32,325 bases of DNA, from assembly GCA_023397905.1 (NCBI GenBank), contig JAEWSZ010000152.1:1-32325 (forward strand), read 5' to 3'. A program made the translations under genes and the position numbers. Source of the DNA: Bacillota bacterium. GTDB taxonomy: Bacteria > Bacillota > Clostridia > Acetivibrionales > DSM-1351. Position 1 is the first letter of the stretch. Each line of letters opens with the position of its first letter. The notes under the pieces are model-generated. The model searched no databases, was not told where the DNA came from, and worked only from the letters and a program-made list of their open reading frames with translations. Shown piece after piece: positions 17,198 to 22,826 of this stretch.

Positions 17198-17335
17198 TCT
17201 CCTTTTCCGGCATATGGCAATGAATTGCCCTATCCCGTAAAAGGGATAAATTTCAACTCATCGCCCGTGCCATTTATTTTTTAGTTATTAACTTCTCTTC
17301 TAACCCACTTCTTTTCTGTGCCTAAAAAATCAGGC
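17198..17335 (-). repeat. 138-bp structured leader element, copy behind hndB
   Basis: Second copy of the element at 17015-17152, starting 5 bp after the stop codon of hndB on the minus strand. The composite hairpin (17214-17273) is identical to that of the first copy; the single mismatch falls outside it. The pair fills the 331-bp gap between hndB and hndC. Tandem duplication of a regulatory leader or a recent recombination event could explain it. Confidence 0.75.
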
Positions 17336-17340
17336 CCTAT

Positions 17341-17715
17341 TTACTGTTTTTCCTCCGCTGCTCCAATAGTCAGGTCTGTACACACCTTTCCATTGATAAC
17401 GTGCTCCAGGATAACTCTAGCCGCCTTTTCGGCAGTCATTTTTACATAGGTTACCTTATTTCCGTCCCTGTCAACTACGTCCACCACCGGTTCCAGTCTG
17501 CATACGCCGACACAGCCGGTTATAGATACGGTAACATTTTGCAGATTTCTTTTGGCTATTTCCTGGACAAAAGCCTGCATTACAGGTCTTGCGCCTGCTG
17601 CAATACCGCAGGTGGCCATTCCCACGATGATTCTGATACCGTCCTCATTGGCTCTGAGGGAGATTTGTTCCAGGGTCCTTTTCCTGATCTCATCCAGTTC
17701 AGCTATTGATTTCAT
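17341..17715 (-). CDS. hndB: thioredoxin-like [2Fe-2S] ferredoxin subunit
   Basis: 124 residues. The family core GMATCGIAAGARPVMQAF (C36) and TGCVGVCRLEPVVDV (C68, C72) match the (2Fe-2S) ferredoxin-domain proteins of NADP/NAD-reducing hydrogenase operons (HndB type), followed by VKMTAEKAARVILEHVINGK. It probably carries electrons between the flavin subunit and the rest of the complex in the cytoplasm. The frame extends to a GTG at 17722-17724, but GGAGGT directly abuts that codon and lies 7 nt from the ATG at 17713-17715, so I use the ATG. It overlaps the 3' end of the upstream ATPase gene by 17 nt. Confidence 0.92.
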   Translation of the reverse strand: MKSIAELDEIRKRTLEQISLRANEDGIRIIVGMATCGIAAGARPVMQAFVQEIAKRNLQNVTVSITGCVGVCRLEPVVDVVDRDGNKVTYVKMTAEKAARVILEHVINGKVCTDLTIGAAEEKQ

Positions 17716-18265
17716 TAAGTACACCTCCGAAAATATTTTTTATACCGTCCCCAATATACTCTTTCAGCCAGTTCAACACCGCAGCCTCAGTGATACGGAC
17801 TCCCCCCAGCGCAGTCTTTATCTCGTCCGTGTCCAGTTTGAATTCACCCTTGGTACTTTCCAGGTGAAGAATAAACCGTATATCCGGATCTGAAGCTATT
17901 ACCGCAAGCATGGTTTCACCAATGTCGCCCACAGGCAGCCTGTCTATATGGCCAATTGAAAAAGCAGCAAATACTTTTGTTCCTATATCTTTTTTTGAAT
18001 TAATACTGAATTGTCCTTCACATTTCATTGCGGATTCCTTTAAAAGAGGTATTCCCAATCCGGTTTTACGTGTGGTTCGCGAAGTTGTGAAAGGATCTTC
18101 AACCCTTTTCAGAAAATTTTCTTCCATACCCGCGCCATTATCGGAAATCTCCAGATTAAGCATTCCTTTTTCCGGTATCTGGCATATATATACTGTAATA
18201 ACCGTTGCTCCGGCAGTTATGGAATTTTGAATTATGTCAAGAATGTGAAGCGATAGATCTCTCAT
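17699..18265 (-). CDS. GHKL (HATPase_c) ATP-binding protein in the hydrogenase operon
   Basis: 188 residues. An anti-sigma/histidine-kinase-type ATPase fold occupies about 1-105: N box HILDIIQNSITAGA, G1 box DNGAGM and G2 box KTGLGIPLL. There is no phosphoacceptor dimerisation domain, no receiver and no membrane segment. The remaining 80 residues form a mixed domain I do not recognise. It overlaps hndA by 4 nt and hndB by 17 nt, so it is translationally coupled to the hydrogenase subunits. A similar stand-alone ATPase occurs at this place in other clostridial NADH-hydrogenase operons, as I recall; its role there is unknown. A Ser/Thr-kinase or assembly function is possible. Confidence 0.88.
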   Translation of the reverse strand: MRDLSLHILDIIQNSITAGATVITVYICQIPEKGMLNLEISDNGAGMEENFLKRVEDPFTTSRTTRKTGLGIPLLKESAMKCEGQFSINSKKDIGTKVFAAFSIGHIDRLPVGDIGETMLAVIASDPDIRFILHLESTKGEFKLDTDEIKTALGGVRITEAAVLNWLKEYIGDGIKNIFGGVLNEINS

Positions 18266-18756
18266 AAGTTTTTATATTGCTCAAGAATGCCGTCCACATC
18301 GTCAGGAGCCAATCTCCCATGGACATCGTCATTTATCATTATGACAGGGGCCAAACCACATGCGCCTATACATCTGCATGCATCCAGTGAAAATTTGCCG
18401 TCCTCAGTACACTGGCCCACATCAATGCCCAGCTTCTCCTTGAATTTGTCAAGAATCGCGCCGGACCCCTTTACGTAGCAGGCAGTACCCAGACAGACAT
18501 TAATTTTGAAACGCCCTTTTGGATTTAGTGAGAATTGTGTGTAAAATGTAACAACGCCATAAATTTCAGAAAGTGAGATATTAAGTCCCTCGGAGATTTC
18601 TCTCAAAGCTTCCGACGGCAAATAACCGTATACCTCCTGAGCTTCATGTAAAACAGGAATAAGAGCACCTCTGGTGTCCTTATATTTTTCAATAATCTTA
18701 CTGAGCTTTAAACCGGTTTCATCTGTGCAGCCGCAGCAACACGTATTTTCACTCAT
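18262..18756 (-). CDS. hndA: NuoE-like [2Fe-2S] subunit of the NADH-linked hydrogenase
   Basis: 164 residues of the 24-kDa (NuoE) family. A helical N-terminal part (GALIPVLHEAQEVYGYLPSEA, then SEIYGVVTFYTQF) precedes the thioredoxin-like domain with four cluster ligands: C88 and C93 (CLGTAC) and C129 and C133 (CIGAC). A short CCCGC run at residues 6-10 is an unusual N-terminal extra. It works with hndC in NADH/FMN electron transfer. The ATG is preceded by AGGGAGGT at 7-nt spacing. It is the first gene of the operon, behind a strong promoter overlapped by Rex-type operators. Confidence 0.93.
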   Translation of the reverse strand: MSENTCCCGCTDETGLKLSKIIEKYKDTRGALIPVLHEAQEVYGYLPSEALREISEGLNISLSEIYGVVTFYTQFSLNPKGRFKINVCLGTACYVKGSGAILDKFKEKLGIDVGQCTEDGKFSLDACRCIGACGLAPVIMINDDVHGRLAPDDVDGILEQYKNL

Positions 18757-18793
18757 TAGTCAGACCTCCCTTAAAAAATTTGCCAATATATAA

Positions 18794-18811
18794 TTGTTAA
18801 TATATTAACAA
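18794..18811. promoter_or_regulatory. Rex-type operator 1 (perfect palindrome)
   Basis: TTGTTAATATATTAACAA is a perfect 18-bp palindrome and fits the known Rex operator TTGTTAA-N4-TTAACAA. It lies just downstream of the predicted transcription start of the hydrogenase operon, where a bound repressor would block it. Rex senses the NADH/NAD+ ratio, a sensible control for an NADH-linked hydrogenase. Confidence 0.85.
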
Positions 18812-18814
18812 TAT

Positions 18815-18832
18815 TCGTTAATATTATAACAA
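18815..18832. promoter_or_regulatory. Rex-type operator 2 overlapping the -10
   Basis: TCGTTAATATTATAACAA matches 12 of 14 defined positions of the Rex operator and covers the -10 hexamer. Its centre is 21 bp from operator 1, two helical turns, allowing two dimers on the same face. Confidence 0.65.
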
Positions 18833-18851
18833 ATTATGTCGATAAATTCAA
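18823..18851 (-). promoter_or_regulatory. promoter of the hydrogenase operon
   Basis: On the minus strand TTGAAT (18846-18851), a 17-bp spacer and TATAAT (18823-18828) with an extended TGT in front. Transcription should start near 18816, giving a leader of about 60 nt before hndA. Confidence 0.8.
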
Positions 18852-18856
18852 TAACC

Positions 18857-18874
18857 TTGTTAATAATTTAATTA
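18857..18874. promoter_or_regulatory. possible third Rex-like site upstream of the -35
   Basis: TTGTTAATAATTTAATTA matches 12 of 14 Rex positions and is part of a larger imperfect inverted repeat (18856-18886, CTTGTT to AACAAG). The region is very A/T-rich, so chance resemblance is possible. Confidence 0.35.
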
Positions 18875-18971
18875 TTAAGAAACAAGATAAGCAGGATATA
18901 AAAAAATTTTTTTAAGTCTGTAAATTTTAAGATATTGTAAATATATACCTGATATAACCTATTGGAATGAA

Positions 18972-19010
18972 AAACCTCCAAACCGATTGAAATTCGTTAT
19001 TTGGAGGTTT
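18972..19010 (-). terminator. intrinsic terminator of the DUF1292 gene
   Basis: Perfect 11-bp stem AAACCTCCAAA / TTTGGAGGTTT with a 17-nt loop, ending in TTTTT on the minus strand, 15 bp after the DUF1292 stop. Confidence 0.8.
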
Positions 19011-19024
19011 CTATAAAATTATTC

Positions 19025-19318
19025 TTATTCGTCGAAATCGTATTCTTCTTCCATTCTGGCCTTGAATTCTTCAAAAACACTGTTCAGCTCATCTTCATCA
19101 TCTACGGTTACGAAGGAATCTTCACCGTCGTCATTATGGTCTACCTTTAAGATGACCACCTCGTCAGTTTCCTCGTCTTCATCTTCATCCTGACCATCCA
19201 GAGGAATCAAAACCACATATTCATTTCCGTTGAGTTCCACAGTGTCAATATGCTCAAACTCAACTTCCTCTCCGTCTTCACCAACTAAAACAACTATATC
19301 TTCCCTATCTTCGGTCAT
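19025..19318 (-). CDS. DUF1292 domain-containing protein (YrzB-like)
   Basis: 97 residues, very acidic, with several Asp/Glu runs in the middle and at the C-terminus. The pattern VVLVGEDGEEVEFEHIDTVELNGNEYVVLIPL followed by an acidic stretch and EVVILKV is that of DUF1292/YrzB proteins, which typically follow ireB and ruvX in Firmicutes. The function is unknown. The ATG at 19318 has GGGAGGG upstream. It has its own promoter-like region and a good terminator. Confidence 0.88.
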   Translation of the reverse strand: MTEDREDIVVLVGEDGEEVEFEHIDTVELNGNEYVVLIPLDGQDEDEDEETDEVVILKVDHNDDGEDSFVTVDDEDELNSVFEEFKARMEEEYDFDE

Positions 19319-19411
19319 ATTTATTCCCTCCCGGAATTTCTAAATTTTGTTCCGCCTTGCAAATATTATTAATCTAATTTTAAATATATTCCAATATTCA
19401 AAATTATACTG

Positions 19412-19450
19412 ATATCCTCAATGGCAGCAAAAATTTTCCACTGAGGATAT
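19412..19450 (-). other. 13-bp leader hairpin upstream of the DUF1292 gene
   Basis: ATATCCTCAATGG (19412-19424) pairs with CCACTGAGGATAT (19438-19450) with a single G-U pair on the minus-strand RNA and a 13-nt loop. No T-run follows, so it is not a terminator. It would lie at the 5' end of the DUF1292 transcript. Confidence 0.55.
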
Positions 19451-19468
19451 AATATCATACTAACACAT
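19435..19468 (-). promoter_or_regulatory. promoter module shared with the ireB upstream region
   Basis: This segment aligns with 20578-20609: an ATGTnTTAGTAT core, then ATTATATC and TCAGTGGAAA, differing by only a few bases and a short gap. Read on the minus strand it includes a -10-like TATTAT; a TTGTGA 18 bp upstream could be the -35. Confidence 0.5.
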
Positions 19469-19495
19469 GCTTTCACAATATTAAGTTTTCATACT

Positions 19496-19915
19496 TCACG
19501 AATTTCTTTGCCTGTCAAGATATCCCTGCAGTATGAAAACCGCCGACATTGTGTCCACAATATTCTTTTTGTTTGAAGCTTTGACTCCAAGCTCGTTCAT
19601 AGCCCTGTGGGCCGAAACAGTGGTAAGCCTTTCGTCCCATTTTATAATGTTAAAGCTGCCCAGCTCCGAAAGCTTGTTTATGAAGCTTTCAGTCCGCTCC
19701 GTCCTGGGTCCCGCAGTACCGTTCATATTCAGAGGATATCCTATGACTATATCGGTTACCCCGTATTGCTTTATTATTTCCTCTATCCGCAAAAGCGCCT
19801 TTTTTATGCCGTCCTTGCTTCTAACGGTTTCAAGCCCCTGCGCCGTCCAGCCCATGGGGTCGCTTACGGCAACGCCTATTCTTGAATCACCGTAGTCTAT
19901 GCCCAAAATCCTCAT
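19496..19915 (-). CDS. ruvX: RuvX/YqgF pre-16S rRNA nuclease, Holliday junction resolvase-like
   Basis: 139 residues, the usual family length. RNase H-like motifs are MRILGIDYGDSRIGVAVSDP at the N-terminus (first catalytic Asp), DIVIGYPLNMNGTAGPRTE in the middle and KWDERLTTVSAH near the end. It is essential in many bacteria and matures the 16S rRNA 5' end. The open frame runs 38 codons further upstream without family similarity; I start at the ATG 19913-19915, directly behind GGGAGGT, where the conserved N-terminus begins. It is downstream of ireB, as in most Firmicutes. Confidence 0.93.
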   Translation of the reverse strand: MRILGIDYGDSRIGVAVSDPMGWTAQGLETVRSKDGIKKALLRIEEIIKQYGVTDIVIGYPLNMNGTAGPRTERTESFINKLSELGSFNIIKWDERLTTVSAHRAMNELGVKASNKKNIVDTMSAVFILQGYLDRQRNS

Positions 19916-20067
19916 CTGACCTCCCAATATCCTCCATGAATAAAGCGCCGGAGCACCGGAATATATCTGTCCCGGATCTCCGGTACCGGCTGGCGGCCGG
20001 TCATAAAGTCCATAAAAATTAATAGGCACTCCCCTTAATATAGAGTGCCTAAAACTATCAATAATAT

Positions 20068-20334
20068 TTATTCCACTGCATTATTATTGCTCTCAAGGTA
20101 AAATTTCAAAACTTCCTCCAGCAGCTCGTCTCTTTCAAGCCTCCGGATAATGCTTCTCGCATTTTTATAGTTTGTGATGTAAGTCGGATCTCCGGATAAT
20201 ATATATCCAACCATCTGGTTTATGGGATTGTACCCCTTTTCCTTCAACGCCTGGTATACCGACGTCAAAATCTCCTTCGCCTGATTATCCTTTTCCTTCT
20301 CAACATTAAACATCATAGTATCATTAATGCCCAT
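20068..20334 (-). CDS. ireB: IreB family regulatory phosphoprotein (UPF0297)
   Basis: 88 residues, full length for the family. The signature is DTMMFNVEKEKDNQAKEILTSVYQALKEKGYNPINQMVGYILSGDPTYITNYKNARSIIRRLERDELLEEVLKFYL (whole-protein similarity). IreB is a substrate of the IreK/PrkC-type Ser/Thr kinase in enterococci; Thr6 here is in the region phosphorylated there. The frame reaches a GTG at 20341-20343, but GGAAGGT lies 8 nt before the ATG at 20332-20334, which I use. alaS, usually just upstream, is not in this window. Confidence 0.92.
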   Translation of the reverse strand: MGINDTMMFNVEKEKDNQAKEILTSVYQALKEKGYNPINQMVGYILSGDPTYITNYKNARSIIRRLERDELLEEVLKFYLESNNNAVE

Positions 20335-20704
20335 TTCAATCACCTTCCCAGCGCAACTGTGCTATTCTCCGGTAACATCTTCAAATACGCCCCGGCTTGC
20401 CTGCCCTCTCAGCCGATTTCGCATTGAATCAAATTGAGATAATACACCTTTACGAAACCGCATGCCTCAGCCGGAGACCATATCACCTGTATCAGCTATA
20501 TATCCGCCACTGTCGCTTTTGCGGATCCGTACCGCCTCCCGTCCGGTATTTTCACCGTACATAAAAAGCGTGAGCCATTTCCACTGATGATATAATAATA
20601 CTAATACATACTCCGAGCTTTTGCAACAATTTTGCACTCACCGCAACAATTTCGTAATTTATTTCCGTATTATCCCCCGTTTGGCGCTTTATTATATGTC
20701 ATAT
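20335..20704. other. gene-poor 370-bp stretch between mtaB and ireB
   Basis: No recognisable gene. On the minus strand there are two short consecutive ORFs, 20467-20562 (31 aa) and 20362-20463 (33 aa), without good ribosome binding sites; they could be remnants of a lost gene. GCAACAATTT occurs twice, at 20623-20632 and 20643-20652, 20 bp apart. The ireB promoter-like module is at 20578-20609. No terminator is visible after mtaB. Confidence 0.5.
20578..20609 (-). promoter_or_regulatory. promoter module upstream of ireB, like that upstream of DUF1292
   Basis: Closely related to 19435-19468 and containing TATTAT on the minus strand. It would produce a leader of about 240 nt before ireB that covers the two short ORFs. 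Confidence 0.45.
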
Positions 20705-22081
20705 TTACCATAAAATATTTCCCTCAAACAAATTGCCGTTAACTTTTTTCAGTCTGGTATTTTTTATAACGCCTTTAAGCTCTTCATTTCCCTCGGCTGC
20801 CACTCTTATATAATTTTTTGTCAGCCCCTCCATATAACCTTTTCTGCCCTGCAGCTCCTGTTCATAAAGCACTTCCATTTCCCGGCCGGCATACTGCTGC
20901 AAAAACTGTTCCTCCAGCCTGTCGGACAGACTCAGCATCAATTCGCTCCTGGCATCCTTTACCTGGGGGTCTGTCTGGTTTTCAGCCTGGGCTGCCGGAG
21001 TTCCCTTCCTGGGTGAATACTTGAAAACATGTATTTTGGAAAATCCTATTTCGCGGGCAAAATCCAGGGATTTATTAAAATCCTCCTCGGTCTCTCCCGG
21101 AAAACCCACCATGATGTCCGTTGTAATTGCCACATCCGGAATGTGCTTTTTCAGAAGGGCGACGCTGCCGCGGTATTCCTCCGTGGTATACTTTCTGTTC
21201 ATGGCCCTTAAGGTATTGTCACAGCCGCTTTGCAGGGACAGGTGGTAATGGGGGCACAGCTTCTCCATGCCTGCCGCCGCCTTTACAAACTCCTCCGTAA
21301 CAGTGGTCGGTTCTATGGAACCCAGCCTTATTCTCCTAATACCCTCTATTTTGTTGATCTTTCGAATAATATCCAGGAGGTCTGTGCCTTTCAGGTCCTT
21401 TCCGTACGAAGCCAGATGTATGCCTGTGAGAACTATTTCGGAATATCCGTTCTGCGAAAGCCCGGCCACTTCCCGGATAACATCCTCGGGAGCCCTGCTC
21501 CTGATGGGTCCTCTGGCATAAGGTATGATACAGTAGGAACAGAACTGGCTGCAGCCCTCCTGTATCTTCAGATACGCCCTGGTCCTTTCCTTATAGGTGC
21601 TGACCTTTAGCTCTTCAAAGCTTCTTGAGGTCATTATGTTGTCGACGGCATTTATCCTGCATTCTCCCGCTTGAATCCTCGAAACATACTCAAGTATCCT
21701 GTTTCTGTCCTTTGTTCCCACTACCAGATCTACCCCCGGTATCTTCAGCACATCTTCGGGCGAAGTCTGCGCATAGCAGCCCATGACCACTACTATTGAG
21801 CCGGGATTGTTCTTCCTGGCCTTTCTTATGGCCTGTCTGGACTTTCTGTCACTCAGGTTTGTAACGGTACAGGTATTTATTATATAAACATCGGAATTCT
21901 GCTCAAAATCCACTACCTCATAGCCGTTCTGTCCGAACAGGGAAGAAATGGCCTCGGTCTCGTACTGATTGACCTTACACCCCAGAGTGTACGCCGCCAT
22001 GGTTTTTTTTCGCCCGTATATCTTCAAAAACTCTTCGGGACCAAGGTTTAAATCTATACTGCTGTTTTTGTTTTCCGCCAT
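20705..22081 (-). CDS. mtaB: tRNA (N6-threonylcarbamoyladenosine-37-C2)-methylthiotransferase
   Basis: 458 residues. An N-terminal MTTase domain begins YTLGCKVNQYETEA with cluster cysteines; the radical-SAM motif is CSQFCSYCIIPYARGPIRSR, and a C-terminal TRAM domain ends in TRLKKVNGNLFEG. The YTLGCKVNQYE start and ARGPxRSR motif mark the MtaB/YqeV subgroup, which converts t6A to ms2t6A in ANN-decoding tRNAs, rather than MiaB or RimO. The ATG at 22079-22081 has AAAGGG at 6 nt; the frame extends 10 codons more without support. About 25 residues precede the usual N-terminus, a small extension. Confidence 0.94.
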   Translation of the reverse strand: MAENKNSSIDLNLGPEEFLKIYGRKKTMAAYTLGCKVNQYETEAISSLFGQNGYEVVDFEQNSDVYIINTCTVTNLSDRKSRQAIRKARKNNPGSIVVVMGCYAQTSPEDVLKIPGVDLVVGTKDRNRILEYVSRIQAGECRINAVDNIMTSRSFEELKVSTYKERTRAYLKIQEGCSQFCSYCIIPYARGPIRSRAPEDVIREVAGLSQNGYSEIVLTGIHLASYGKDLKGTDLLDIIRKINKIEGIRRIRLGSIEPTTVTEEFVKAAAGMEKLCPHYHLSLQSGCDNTLRAMNRKYTTEEYRGSVALLKKHIPDVAITTDIMVGFPGETEEDFNKSLDFAREIGFSKIHVFKYSPRKGTPAAQAENQTDPQVKDARSELMLSLSDRLEEQFLQQYAGREMEVLYEQELQGRKGYMEGLTKNYIRVAAEGNEELKGVIKNTRLKKVNGNLFEGNILW

Positions 22082-22145
22082 GTAAAACCCTTTCTGAAAA
22101 TACAACCTCAAACCTCAATTAACGCATGAGTTAATATACCCACAA

Positions 22146-22175
22146 AGTATAGCACTCCACTGATAATGATTTCAA
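22146..22175 (-). promoter_or_regulatory. promoter of mtaB
   Basis: On the minus strand TTGAAA (22170-22175), an 18-bp spacer and TATACT (22146-22151), about 65 bp from the mtaB ATG. A short inverted repeat, ATTAAC/GTTAAT (22118-22135), follows the start site. Confidence 0.6.
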
Positions 22176-22414
22176 GAAAATATAAACGGTTTCTGAACCG
22201 AATCAGCTAATTTATTCCCCTTTTTACACCATCTTTTTATTATATATCAGAAAACAGCCTGTTCAAAGGCTTTTACCTATAAAGCAGGTATATTATTGAA
22301 TGAAAACGGCATTAAAAGTTTGTAAAATATGCACAACAAACCCTCAAATCCGCCAGTCGAGGGCCTTTGAAGGCATTTTTCGTGCAGGGCACAGTCTGTC
22401 CGCCAACAAGCGGA
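22176..22414. other. noncoding stretch between divergent mtaB and the HPr-like gene
   Basis: No gene recognised. The right part has an inverted repeat CAATCCGC-type pairing (AATCCGC near 22347 with GCGGATT ending at 22416) and a local TCCGC/GCGGA hairpin directly upstream of the HPr-like promoter, which might be an upstream terminator remnant or a regulatory structure. Confidence 0.35.
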
Positions 22415-22443
22415 TTGACTTAGATATAAAAAGAAGATAATAT
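22415..22443 (+). promoter_or_regulatory. promoter of the HPr-like gene
   Basis: TTGACT (22415-22420), a 17-bp spacer and TAATAT (22438-22443); transcription should start near 22450, 50 nt before the ATG. Confidence 0.75.
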
Positions 22444-22499
22444 TAGAGTATAAATTTAGTAATTTTGATTTTTTACCTTTTATAAGGAGGATGGATAAT

Positions 22500-22727
22500 A
22501 TGAAGGCATTTGATATTTCTTTAAAATCTATTAATGATGTAAAGGATTTCGTTAATATCGTAAACAAGTATGATTTTGATGTGGATTTGTCATCAGGACG
22601 TTATATAGTTGACGCTAAGTCGATTATGGGCATTTTCAGCCTTGACCTGAGCAAACCTATCAGAGTTGAAATCCAGGTTGATGACTGCGGAAATTTCTGC
22701 GAAGAAATCAAGCGTTTTGTGGTTTAA
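22500..22727 (+). CDS. HPr-like protein without the active-site histidine
   Basis: 75 residues, slightly shorter than HPr (about 85-88). The segment AKSIMGIFSLDL (39-50) matches the HPr regulatory-serine region, so Ser41 corresponds to Ser46 of HPr. The GIHARPA motif carrying the phosphoryl-accepting His15 is replaced by SINDVKDF, with Asn12 at or near the histidine position. It therefore cannot carry phosphate in the PTS as HPr does, but could still be a target of HPr kinase, as the Bacillus paralogue Crh is. The nearer ATG (22491) abuts AAGGAGG; the ATG at 22500 has proper 9-nt spacing and is used. It stands alone with its own promoter and terminator. Confidence 0.85.
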   Translation: MKAFDISLKSINDVKDFVNIVNKYDFDVDLSSGRYIVDAKSIMGIFSLDLSKPIRVEIQVDDCGNFCEEIKRFVV

Positions 22728-22775
22728 TCCTGACGGATAAACCTCTTAAATCGAACCATGGCGCTTAAGCGCTTT

Positions 22776-22816
22776 AAAAGGAACTGATGAGATATAACCC
22801 CGTCAGTTCCTTTTTT
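22776..22816. terminator. bidirectional intrinsic terminator between the HPr-like gene and rnr
   Basis: Perfect 12-bp stem AAAAGGAACTGA (22776-22787) / TCAGTTCCTTTT (22803-22814) flanked by A and T runs on both sides, placed between convergent genes. Confidence 0.88.
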
Positions 22817-22826
22817 ATGTCTCCTT

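Noticed and set aside
17015..17335. CRISPR-like direct repeat
   Set aside because: Only two copies, 138 bp long with a 45-bp spacer, and no cas genes nearby.
19496..20029. Longer RuvX with a 38-residue N-terminal extension
   Set aside because: The extension has no family similarity and a strong ribosome binding site precedes the internal ATG.
22118..22135. ATTAAC-N6-GTTAAT inverted repeat as a Rex operator
   Set aside because: The half-sites are in the wrong order and spacing relative to TTGTTAA-N4-TTAACAA.
22277..22567. 96-codon minus-strand ORF near the HPr-like gene
   Set aside because: It runs antisense across the HPr-like promoter and gene start and has no supporting signal.
22776..22814. 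Second copy of the palindromic element, because it shares AAGGAACTG with 13263-13271
   Set aside because: Similarity is limited to the terminal 9-10 bases and the structure is an ordinary short terminator.
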